Assembly (NCBI RefSeq): GCF_964204645.1
Contig: NC_134029.1
Span: 24,074,450 to 24,138,449 of the forward strand
Origin: Tubulanus polymorphus
Taxonomy: Eukaryota; Nemertea; Palaeonemertea; Tubulaniformes; Tubulanidae
DNA length: 64,000 nt
Direction of reading: 5' to 3'
Position numbers and translations under genes: made by a program. Position 1 is the stretch's first letter; each line of letters opens with the position of its first letter. The notes under the pieces are model-generated. The model made no database searches, had not been told where the DNA came from, and worked only from the letters and a program-made list of their open reading frames with translations. Shown piece by piece: positions 11,401 to 22,200 of the stretch.

Positions 11401-13485
11401 GTGAATAAACCAGAATGAGGCAAGTTACTATAAACGACACCAAAATAAAGAGTTCAACGCGTATTCAGAATCAACCAACCATAGAATCAGGGATTACTCG
11501 ATGGTTTAATTTCTAGGAATGTTAACCGTGTCTGACATTGGGTGGATTAGGTCTTATATCATAGACGACCAGGGTTCAATAACACATTACGGGCTCCTAA
11601 CATAAATAACACCAGTCTAATCTAGCTTCAACAAATAAAATCTAACAACTTAAGACCAGCTCAAGATCATTTTGGTTCTATAACTTATTTAACAACATAA
11701 AACCAGTCTGAGCTTATTTTGGTTCTACATATGTACAATCAATCTTAAAATTGAAGAATATATTTAAGACTAGAGTGAAGATTGCGCGACTGCACGCAGG
11801 GGGTTATAACTTACCTAGCTGTTTCATACTGTTTGACAGTAGTCAGTGTGTCTTCCATGGTTTTGTTACAAAGGGTGTTCACACCAGATGTGAAAAAGTT
11901 CATCGCACCTGTAAGTGATAAATAACCCGAAACAATGACGACGACGTCAATATTCTTAGAAACGAGTAACAAACCACAGATGAACGGAATACACTAATTA
12001 TATATAGATAAATATCATATCGAAATAATGTTTCGTGCAAACATGAATGATATCGTTTAATAGAATCAAAGATCAAATCATATAAACATTTACATAGGGC
12101 ACAATCTTCACTCCTAAATCAATCCTTAGATAATTCAAATTAATGAAGAAATGAATCCAGTTTGTGAAAAAGGCTCTCGATTCATCATTTATTTATGAGA
12201 CACAATTTATATTTCGATTGTAAGTTGTCTGAAATGAGTGAACTCACCGAGTAAAGTCTCGCCATTTTTACAGAGAGCTCTTTGCGTTTCGGCGTTGTAC
12301 GTGAATTCGTCTTGAAGTTCCGGTGATTTCTGCGACATGTCGGAAAACGATTCTCCGAGAGCTCGTTGCGTTTGTACCACGTGAAAGAAATGACTAGTCA
12401 AGGCTCGCGCCAGGCGCAATATGTTGGCGTATTTGCGTTGAGTATCGCGTAGCACTTCGATCTGCGATTCCAATTCTAGATCCACCGTCCTCGAGCCTTT
12501 CCCGAGTTTTTCCGAAATCATCTGTCGCGTACATTTATACGTATTTATTCCCCAAGCTTTCCATACTTCCAGTTTTGTGGCGCTATTCGATATGAGAGCC
12601 TTCGCGCGCCCCGAACCGGCATTACCCGCGTTATTCCCGTCGCCATTCCGCTGAGGGCTAGCTAATGGAACATTTGTGGTAGCTGCAACAGAAATTTTTT
12701 GTGAGATATACGTTTATGGACTCGAACAACTATTTACTCATTACCAGTCAGTGTTTGTGAGATTTGCCACATTTAAAAACTAACTGTCGTGTAAGTCTAC
12801 TTTATTATAAACCGGGCCCGGTATGACACCTGTCTTGTGATATAAGCACGACGCGAACACAAGTCTAAAACCCCATGGATTATCTTGGCAATGAATAGGA
12901 TACCATCAAGGCTACTGAGGCAAGTGAGGATTCAGCGATGATCCATATCAAGGATTATTAGTAGCACTGGGTTACAAAACTTCAATTTCTTTCTACATTC
13001 CAATTATATTCAAATCTATTTTTCTCATTAGTAAATCTTACGATACAAAATCCAACTTTAGTTTCAGACAAACGGAATCAGGGCTGAAAGTGACACGTGC
13101 TTACCAGGGGAGGGGTACTGAATATGATCTCGGAATGGAGCTTACCAGGGGGTACTGAATATGATCTCGGAATGGAGCTTACCAGGGGGTACTGAATATG
13201 ATCTCGGAATGGAGCTTACCAGGGGGTACTGAATATGATCTCGGAATGGAGCTTACCAGGGGGTACTGAATATGACCTTGGAATGGAAGTCTGCGGTAAA
13301 CTGCTTGGTATACGAGGAGAAGAATCATCCTTGCTATACGTCGTCGTTCGCTGATTTCCCGACAACACGTTAGAACTATTCAAATCTAAATTCGGCGCAT
13401 CTTTCAACATATCGTGTAAATCCTGCTCGAACGTGTCTTCATCTTCCTGATTGCCGTTCGTGATCTGCCCGCGTACCTCGGTCAT
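8268..13485 (-). CDS. ARFIP: Arfaptin (AH/BAR-domain protein), with two alternative last exons
   Basis: Arfaptins form crescent-shaped BAR dimers at the trans-Golgi, bind Arl1, Arf and Rac GTPases and PI4P, and act in secretory-granule budding. Minus-strand coding exons are 13485-13257, 12682-12248, 11908-11815, 11356-11182, then either 10620-10501 or 8420-8268. All junctions have AG/GT sites and compatible phases; the products are 350 or 361 residues, as usual for the family (341-373). Residues 1-112 are acidic/polar and poorly conserved. A likely amphipathic helix precedes [12 protein letters not shown], and the AH domain follows from about residue 118 ([63 protein letters not shown]). A UTR acceptor (TTTGCAG, exon from 13508) precedes the ATG, so there is an upstream noncoding exon. 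The first coding exon ends in a repeated splice-site array. Whether it is ARFIP1 or ARFIP2 cannot be decided, and a pre-duplication single gene is likely. Confidence 0.95.
8913..9057. mobile_element. Degenerate pogo-like MITE in arfaptin intron
   Basis: GAACCTCGTTATAAC near the left end and GTCGTAACGAGATTCC at the right end are inverted relatives of the 1381-1537 element, with the interior in opposite orientation (AACAAATTTTCTGGTTCACTGAAGTTCG). Its terminal bases are eroded. It lies between the two alternative last exons. Confidence 0.55.
10501..10620 (-). CDS. ARFIP: Arfaptin proximal alternative last exon (short form)
   Basis: A second homologous terminal exon starts at the same phase with [19 protein letters not shown] and continues [15 protein letters not shown], but stops after 39 residues (PHAN, TAA). 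It lacks the PSWIEQ-type tail. The acceptor ATTACAATAG is preceded by an unusually long CU-rich tract (minus-strand complement of about 10627-10675). A possible ATTAAA poly(A) signal lies about 155 bp downstream (10345-10340). It is the upstream of the two terminal exons and reads as a mutually exclusive alternative. Confidence 0.88.
   Translation of the reverse strand: MKVMHKQLCLFQKAVAGYFAGNEAELNEALNKLQIPHAN
13099..13287 (-). repeat. 37-bp tandem repeat that multiplies the arfaptin 5' splice site
   Basis: GCTTACCAGGGG recurs at 13099, 13139, 13176, 13213 and 13250, a period of 37 bp (40 for the last on the minus strand). On the minus strand each unit repeats the exon end ATTCAGTACCCCCTG followed by a GTAAGC donor. 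The repeat straddles the first coding exon/intron boundary at 13257/13256, so four extra copies of the exon end plus donor lie in the intron. Confidence 0.9.
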
Positions 13486-13508
13486 TCTCCCACTGGCTTA
13501 TCTTTACC

Positions 13509-15719
13509 CTGCAAATAAAATCAAACACAAAATATTTTTGAATACGGAGATTTAAAGTGTCATATTTCCTTCACCCTGAAGCGCCACCTGACAAGACCGG
13601 ATAAAAAACCTCGAGTAAAGAAATTCAGCTACCAATGATTTAATTCGGTAAGAGTGTAACAGAAACCTCGGCCAATGCACAGACCTCCTCTCATCCATAC
13701 AAACATAAACATCTAACCCTTAAAGCTTTCTGAATTTTACCAAGCTATGACCAAACATTGGAAGGTGTCCCGGGGGTAAAATGGTCACATTCTTTAATTC
13801 CAGTTCACTAAATTCAATCAACTATATTAAACTATATCAAACTTGAAAAGCACCACCATTTATTCTTAGTTTTAAGCTGTCAGAGCATTTGATCCACAAA
13901 AATATAAGCTACGTTAAACACAGTACATGGTACAGTTTTCATTTTGAACGCGGCAAGTGAGATGAGCTGTAAGCTGGATGACGTATGACATGACATACCT
14001 AACACCAGCATTCTACTCAAATACTGCACAATCGATCAGACATTCAGCTATTTCTAAATCCTGAAAATAATTCCATTTCGATTAATCTTACAGAACCTAA
14101 AACTGAAACCAAATACATGCTCGAAATGAATCATATCAAAATCAACACGATTTATTTCAATTCCATCACCCATCTCTCTGACACCCTCCTCATCTACTCC
14201 TGTGGTTTATGAAATATCCATTGTATTCATGAAACGAACTGAACGTGTCTCACCGCGGTTTAAGTCACCTTTTCACTATGTGGCGCTAGTGTTGATATCA
14301 AAGATGAGTGTTATGGTTAGGTTAGGTACGATCATAGGGACACAAACTGCAGATGCTCCGCTTTAAACCTGTTTAAACAGGAAACCATTTAAACTCCAAT
14401 TCATGGAAACCCAGATTTTGACCTCGCCCTTTTACTTACACATGGACTTCTGAAATCCCACACGATTGATGGCACCAAACCAACCAACCAACACCCCAAC
14501 CCACTCCCAGACCAGGCTATTGTTTGCTTACTAAGTTTATCACATCCCTACAAATATGAATAGCTTATACTGCAATCACTGAAGTAAGTGTTTAAATGAC
14601 TTTCTGGACCCGTTTTGGACTAAAAAGGCTCGTATTCATAAGAGCTTCGTCGTTTAAAATATAGATGGCAGCACCAGGAAAAGATCGATGTGTCGGCAAT
14701 TTCTGTCGCTATTCCGGAGACTTTTAACTCGATTCGGGCCACAAAGTGACCATTAAGATACAATTAATCGGATCTAAAGCCAATGAAGTTATGAGCGAAT
14801 ATATTCAATAATCGATTACCTCGTTTGTTTCTCATCAATCGAAGATTTAAACGTAGAATTTAGTAAAAAATATCCCGAAATCTGAAATATCCCAGTGAAT
14901 CACTTCCGCTGACGTAATGTATCTACCTGCAGATTTCCCTCACTTGCCGCAGTCGAGTTCGGGAACATTCGGGAACGTTCCGAAACGTTACGTAAATTTT
15001 AGCGCCTTAACGGAGTTTAGTTCCACAATATGGATTACAATTTTACAATGTAAATACTATTTACTAAATAATGGCCGTTATGAAATATTTTTAAAAATTC
15101 GATTTAAAAAAATACTACGTAATACTTTTGCCTCCGTTCAACTGCATGGAGATTAACTTCTTGAGCTTTTACACACACGCCGTGAGGGAAACGTGCCCTC
15201 TAGAGACTAGTTCTAGTGGCGTTGAAGACAAGGCACGCAACGAAAAAATGGATATGGCTCTCATTGAGGAACGCTCCAGTATTTGGCTCGGGTATGATAT
15301 TCTTCCGGGATTTTGAATAAAACTGAAAAGAAACGTTTAAAAAAGGTATTCTACGCGTAGATACTTTTTTCCTACAAATACCACGATTGAATGAAGTACA
15401 TACTTTTGAAGGATTTCATGTTTTCAATTGAAGAAAATCTCCCTAAGTCTACCATGAAATACCGTAGAAAATTCTGAATGAGATGAATTAACTGAATTAT
15501 AGTGTCTTTCTTAACCTAGAAAAAAAATCATCAACGGATCGATGGAAATCAGACAATTTGACAAAATGCCATTGTATAACGTATGATGGCATCCTAGTCG
15601 GCATGCAGTGCGCCAGCAGCAGATCTAAATTCTGCTCGTTGCGTATTTCACCCGAGTTGACGCTCATTCGATCGTGTTTGCTGCTCGCGCAAACTGGCAG
15701 TTTCGAGAGGCGCAGCAGC
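13509..15719. other. Divergent intergenic/promoter region between arfaptin and the first receptor
   Basis: No coding exon was recognised. Transcription of arfaptin leftward (with at least one upstream UTR exon) and of the receptor rightward must both start in or near this stretch. Short open frames at 14917-15316 show no family similarity. Confidence 0.45.
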
Positions 15720-15793
15720 TACACTCAGTGTTGAAGTGCAGTATGGTTGATAACGGAATATTTCTGAACTATCATCATGATCAGGATAAACAG
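15720..15793 (+). promoter_or_regulatory. Candidate 5' UTR exon of the first receptor, with a short uORF
   Basis: An Inr-like ACTCAGTG near 15720 is followed by an ATG frame (MVDNGIFLNYHHDQDKQ, 15743-15793) that runs exactly to a CAG/GTAGGC donor. Splicing to the acceptor CTTTACAG (exon from 15994) puts TAA directly after the junction. This would be a 17-codon upstream ORF ending just before the receptor start codon at 16014. The left boundary is a guess. Confidence 0.35.
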
Positions 15794-16013
15794 GTAGGCA
15801 ACATCATCATGCTCATATCATCTCGATGAGTATACTTACTATCTTTGAGCAAGAAATGGTGACTGATGGTAGATATGTCGCAGCAATGCAACATATCACC
15901 ACTAACACCGACCTGGTTTTTATGAGTTGAAAACATTAATAATGCTTCCATAAATCAGTAGAAATTACACATTAGAGCCACTGATCTTTACAGTAACAAT
16001 TGCTAGCCATCGA

Positions 16014-19000
16014 ATGCGAAGTGTGCACGCCATGAAAATGTTTAGAATCGTATTTCAACTACCGTTGTTGTTACTCTGGAATTTGTCTGCATTGTGGACG
16101 ATCGTGGATTGCTCAATGAGCCCTTTAATGGATGGTTACACTAAAGAACTGGAACGAAGACAATATGATAAGTTCCAACGTCCTGATGAAGGTAAAACAG
16201 TTATTTACCATTCGATGCTTTATCTGTTCAGATTATTCGTATCTTTGAAATTATATCCATTATTTTAGGAAGACCAACTGTAGTGAAAATCCGCATATAC
16301 ATCAACAGTATCAGCTCTATCAATGAAAGGTCTATGGTATGTAAATTGTAAATATTTATATATAAATGATTTGAATTAACGGACATAAACAGGAGAACTG
16401 CCATTGCATCTTTTGGTTTTCAAGGATTTGGATATTGATTATTTCCTGGAGCGACAATGGACTGATCCCAGATTGAGAGATATGTCACACGATCAAATTA
16501 CAGCGGAAACACCGTTAGTCAGTCGATTGTGGCTCCCCCACGTGTATTTCATCAATACTAAAACGTCAAGGTTTCACAATGTCGTAACGGCGAATAGGGA
16601 TATACAGATTTACCCTGATGGATTTGTTGAGGCTAGTTACAGGTAATACTAACTCAATCTACTCAATATTTCCCGCTAGTTAGGTTAGATATAGTGTCTA
16701 AAATCATCGTCTAACTTTGCGTTCTTAGGGTCACAGCTAAATTGAGTTGCCCAATGGATCTAAAAAAATTTCCAATGGACCAGCAAACGTGTAATCTAGA
16801 AATGGAAGCAGGTAATTAAATTCGTTTTTCGAATTTATGCTCATAAGACAAGTTTTCGCCATATTTTGATGTCTTTTCAGGCTATGCTAGCGATACGTTA
16901 CAGTTCAAATGGGTCGACGACGTTACAAATCGTATTGAAGTAAATCAACGAATCAATACTAGTTTGCCAAAATTCTACCTTCTATCTACTGGAGCCCTGG
17001 AATGCCAGGAACACTTTCGCCGAGGTATTTTTTGCTCGAACATATTTTTCTGTTAGACGTAAAAGTAATTCTAAACACAAACACACACATAGTCTAATAG
17101 ACCAATTAAGTGTTGTGTGGGTGTATTCGTAATATCACACCTAGCTACACAAATGTAGTAAACTTTACTTAATCACTCTATTTGCAAAGAAATCCATGAA
17201 ATATATCTTGTGAATTTCAATGATGCCTTTAACCTGGTATCGTATAGTTAAAATGTCATCTCATGAAAATGAATTGGCTTATCGCAGCGCCTTCACACGA
17301 GGTAGTGGATCACGAAGACGATTTATCCGCTCATTTCAATGGTAATTGTAAATGTAGTCATCATTAGTTTTCAGTTGATATTTAATTGGGTTTAAATCTT
17401 ATGGTGCATACAATCAACTTTAGCATTCAGGAACGGATCAGTTTTCTATAAGAGGATGTATGAAACGAACGATTCATCGAGATGCATTTGAAAAAAGCAG
17501 TAATCCTTGTTCCGTCTGTTAATGATTGCCGTCTCCGAAATCCCTCCAACTATTTCAAAAACATTTGAATATTTCTTAGATAGTTTTTACCTTTCGTTTC
17601 AAAATGTAGTGAAAATCTCTTGCACTAATATATACTCTTTCTACGTGTTGTTTGTTATTTCTGTTTTGTTGAAATGTGATCTAGAGTTAACGTTATTTCT
17701 GTTTGTGTAGACTATGGTTGTCTGTTATCTGAGTGTTTGTAATATATAATCGCATAGAATTAGAATCTGAATCGTTGTGTGCATTTCAGTTGCTCTGATA
17801 AACCGCGCGACTTTCGTCACAATGAAAAGTAGTACGTAGATAGTGGATTGCCTCGATTTTTACTTTTACTACTTTATCACTCACTAAAAAATAACAAATG
17901 TCCTTGGTTGATAGGTTTTACGTCGTTTTAAAATTTGGTTAGGATTTTGCTTACTGTGTCATAACCTCGTCACTATAATATCTCTTTTTTCAAGCGCTGC
18001 TGCCGTGGTCTATATATCACTGATATATACTGGCTCCATTTTAAATTTGCTTTTCAAACGTCTGTCCTTCTGGTTCTAACAGCGTTCAACGCAGATTCCG
18101 TAACATGCTTGTTTTCTTCTATTAGGACATAAAACTTGTTTATGTGATGGAACAAATATATGATAAATAGAATAATGATAAAGTGACATGAATTGTATTT
18201 TCATTCACTAATACGTCTATATTTCAGCGAATCACAGCTGTTTACGAATGTCGATCCATCTTCAACGTCAGTTCGGATTCTACCTTATACAGGTTTACAT
18301 TCCGAGCATTTTCATCGTAGTCGTCTCGTGGCTTTCATTCGCGTTGAATATTGACGCCGCTCCAGCTCGTACTTCGATCGGCTTTCTGACACTACTCAAC
18401 ATCACAAGTCTCCACGGAACTGTCGATTCGTCCATACCGAAAGTATCGTACCTAAAGGCGATTGACATCTGGTACAGCGCTTGTGTGTTATTCGTATTTG
18501 CGGCATTATTTGAGTTCGCCATAGCGAATTCAGTGTTCCGTTACTACAGACACAAAAAGCACAAGGAGATCATGGTAAAGATAACACAATATCGTCTTTA
18601 CACATTGAAGTGCTATTCGAGCCATCCTCATTAACCCAAACACCCCATTCTTATTCAAACTTTGAACAATCACTTCTTTTTCAATATTTCTAGTTTCTTT
18701 TCGATACTTTTAGATGAAAAAGAAATGCGAGGTCGGTAAAATAACCGTGATGAATCTGGCGTCTTATTCTTTGATCAAGAACAAGAACGGTACGGATAAA
18801 AACAACCGAAAAACGGACACGGATAACGGTGACGGAATTGCGGGAGAAAGCGTAGCTTTAACTGGAAAACGGAAGCTGAGATTGAGGAAACAGGCGCTGC
18901 CACCTCAAGAGCATAATACGACCGGTTCTGAAGAGGACTGCATCACTTGTAAGGAGACCGCATCCAGAATTGACTTGGCCAGTATTTTCACGTTCCCGTT

Positions 19001-19061
19001 TTTATTTCTCGTATTTAACGTAGTCTATTGGATTATGTATGGTGAACACATTTCATTATAA
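16014..19061 (+). CDS. Glycine-receptor-like Cys-loop anion channel subunit, paralog 1
   Basis: A pentameric ligand-gated channel subunit of the plasma membrane. Exons: 16014-16191, 16269-16336, 16425-16642, 16729-16811, 16881-17024, 18228-18574 and 18714-19061, giving 461 residues, with two possible extra micro-exons in the last long intron. Order: signal peptide (FRIVFQLPLLLLWNLSALW), extracellular domain with INSISSI and DPRL motifs, Cys-loop C162...C176 (13 residues between), a second GlyR-type disulfide C224/C235 in loop C, M1, M2, M3, a short K-rich cytoplasmic loop and M4 (FPFLFLVFNVVYWIMY). PAR before M2 indicates anion selectivity. Oddities: Glu91 replaces the glycine-binding Arg of FLRQQW, loop C reads CQEHFRRANHSC without the usual Tyr/Thr/Phe contacts, and M2 6' is Leu284 rather than Thr. 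The ligand is therefore unknown. Other in-frame Met starts at 16032 and 16038 would only trim the signal peptide. Confidence 0.92.
17288..17341 (+). CDS. Candidate 18-residue cassette micro-exon in loop C of receptor 1
   Basis: The 54-bp segment is bounded by an ATCGCAG acceptor and a GGTAATTG donor. It is open and fits phase 1 on both sides between exons 16881-17024 and 18228-18574. It would insert PSHEVVDHEDDLSAHFN plus a junction Ala between the two loop-C cysteines, changing their spacing from the canonical 10 to 28. The insert is acidic and His-rich. Skipping leaves a normal family protein, so it should be optional if used at all. Confidence 0.45.
17790..17828 (+). CDS. Second, weaker candidate micro-exon in the same intron
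   Basis: A 39-bp open segment after GCATTTCAG and before GTAGTA also keeps phase 1 on both sides and would add 13 residues including ALINRATFVTMK. The donor is weak. Chance occurrence of a short symmetric open segment is realistic. Confidence 0.2.
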
Positions 19062-19205
19062 GATTACAAGAAAGAGTTGTTATTATCCTTGATATCGATG
19101 TGTCGTGTACATACATGATGTATATAAATGACAGTGTTCTTTGTAAACTGAGATTCTACGTATGTAATACTATGCTTTACAATTACCTTTTGCCTAATCC
19201 TCATC

Positions 19206-19211
19206 AATAAA
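19206..19211 (+). terminator. Polyadenylation signal of receptor 1
   Basis: AATAAA lies 145 bp after the TAA stop and is the first canonical hexamer downstream. Confidence 0.65.
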
Positions 19212-22200
19212 CTGATTTCTAGCAAAACGCATGTCATTTTGTGTCCCTCGATCGAAGCCTGGAAATAAGATAGGAGTATTGAAACACTTTAGTTCTCGTT
19301 TTGATGCGCCGCTACTAAAAAGTTTTTAAGATGTCAGAATTGAGCATGACGCGTCGAACAAACTGAGACCGACTCTGGCAGTCGGGGATGTCGGGTTTAA
19401 AAATGGGGCTAATCAAGCGATGACAGCGGTGATAAATCGATGCTTACCCATAGATTAGGGCTGAACATGTTCTCAGGGGATTACATGATGGGTTGATCCG
19501 GTAGTCACGAGAGTGGATGATACCATTCCAGTAATTGCGGTGTTTTTTTTTCTACGCTACTGATGACAAGGGTGTCGTTTATACCCGTGACATTTTGTGT
19601 GTACTTTCATGGCTGACTTTCGGCTTACGAAACGGGCGAATTTTTAAACAATTTGATTAATGATTCGCTATCCAATGATGCACGTTTCATACGAACAGTC
19701 GAAGACCTCTAACAATAATTGTGCATGATCGCAGACATTACCCGCAATTTTCCACCATCCCTTTTATCATTTCTCAAGCTATCATTTGGTTTTAATAGCA
19801 AATCATCCTTATAATATACAATTATCATTTTACAGCCCTCAATGAAAATAACGCCGTTAAAATTGATTTCATTCACACAGTTCGTATCATGGATGATGAT
19901 CAGAAGGCGCGTCTTATTGTTATTACTGATGCTAATTTGATAGTGGGTTTGGGAAAGTACGCCTTCGGGGATGACATCGTCAATTTCCTTATTCGTCAAA
20001 GGAATACAAACTCTCGCTGAATTATTGCTTCGGTTTATCTGGAGAATCTTTTGAGGAAATGCCGTGGGCATCAATCGTTTAAATGAGTTTTTAAATTCGT
20101 GTAACACGCGGCCGCTGGGATAATTAAAACGAATTGACTTGCATAGTGTGCGCTATGTTGATTCTTCTAAGGACTCTAAGCTCAACTGATCCTAAATTTG
20201 CGTGCGTTCAGTAATTATGAGTTTTATCTCGATCGTGGCATCTCGAAGGATTCGCTCTCCTCCGGTGTGAGGATACTCTCTCGCCGACGAGCGATACACA
20301 TCGCCAAGAAACGCGAGAATTATGATCATCGCGATTCATATCAATTCATCTCGTTATATTAGTTATATTACAACAACATTAATACATTAAACGCATATGC
20401 AACGCGAACCAATCTATTAACGTGTCTTAGAGAATAAACTACTAATCAAAACTTCATTTGGAGGCCAGATACAAACAGACAAAAACGGAATTTATTGCGA
20501 AAAATATCTCTGCATAAATCTACGTAACTTCGCTCGTTTAACATGAAGATAAAACTGGAATGTATTATTACACTTACATCTATTGCAACATGTTTAAAAC
20601 ATAAACATTCTCAGCACCTAACCCCTTCCCCCCCCCACCGTTCGGTTCCAACCAAATCAAAAACGAACCCACCCAAATATTCCTTACGATACGTTTCTAA
20701 CATTCCTTCTTACTGGATTCATACATGTGCGTATATACATACTCATAATGTGGACAGGACATGATGCCCTCTAAGAAGTCTCTACCCTGTTATACGATTA
20801 ACGCGAACTTTCCATCAACCACTCGGAAACTGAGGTCTCGATTCCAGATGACATTGCTATGTATTTAATTGATCGCCCGGTTTACTTATGAACAAAGCAC
20901 CGGGAGACGACTGTCTACGGACGGTTGATGATGTTTGAATGTTTTCCAATCAATAGAGGATTGCCAGCCACTTGTTGATGCAGCAGAATATCGACAACAG
21001 ACCAGCGATGTTTCCTGATGGGAAACAATCAATTGAAATATTCGTGGATCCGCAAACTAAAAAGCTATAGTTTTTTTGCCGTTAAGCTACTTGCCATCTG
21101 ACTTGTAAATGTCACCCGTTGTGCTCTTAAGTTTTCATCTAAATCATGAGCGATTTGCACCGAGTTATTCATAAGGTTCATTGGGTAAATTACTATTACT
21201 ACATCGCAAATAACATCGATACATAAAACGTTTCGTATACACATTTTGTTCGTGCCACTAAGTACTTAAGCCATCAGTCAAATTATATGATATATGCTTA
21301 TTTATTTCTGTCAATGTGTCTGCTGTTGTTAGAAAATAAACCATTGTTTCCCTCACTTGCTATAGGCCTATAACTATGTAGGAAAATTGATCGTGAAATG
21401 AGATATTGTATATGAGGAACAGTTGGAGAACCTGAGAGCGCCAGAGTCAGTTTCCCGCGCACGCGATATGCCGGCCAAATGTTGGTTTTAAGTGCAATGA
21501 TAGTTTTGTCGGATTCGTTATAATTATATGATACGCAAAGCATCGCATCTCTACGCGTGGTGCTATAAGTATATGTGTGTGTGCGGTAATGCCACCGTTC
21601 CTCGAGGTGTTTCCCATTCATTATCACTGCCAGCTGATTCTATAAGACGACGAAATCTCCACCGGAATGACGTTTACTGTTTTGTGCTGAGAATATCGGT
21701 ATCACCGCCGTATATTTGGTAAGTCGGAAAATGTCTTTCGCTGTCGAATGTATTATCATCAGTATTCGATAACTTGCAAACCAACACCAGAGTTAGATTT
21801 AGTCGAGATCATTTTCTTTCATCACGCGTTCTGCTGCCTGATTCAAATTCATTAACAATCGACATTTCGGAAGTAAATAATAAACTTTAGCTGTAAATGA
21901 GGCGATAAAAATAGATGTAGTTTTCGTCACATCCGACGCTTAACGGTTCGACTTTTTGACTCGGCTCATTTTATGTCTCGTGTCATACGTCATTTTCCTG
22001 TCTGCGGTAATAAAGTGTCTTCTTCCAGATAATTGAACGTCGATATTACGCAATTAGTTTCCTCCCTTGCGACTCGGTTGAATGCGTGATCTTAGCCAAA
22101 CCTGCTGTAATTTTTCGCTCGTATATAGGTTCTCAGTGTAGTGCCAAATGACTGAGGTAATTTCGACCAGAGCTGTACCAACAACGAATGAAGGCGTCAG

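Noticed and set aside
16393-16424. Alternative upstream acceptor for receptor 1 exon 3 (AAACAG at 16387-16392)
   Set aside because: It would add 32 nt and shift the frame; the TTTTCAAG acceptor at 16424 gives the same 218-bp exon as the paralog and the correct family spacing.
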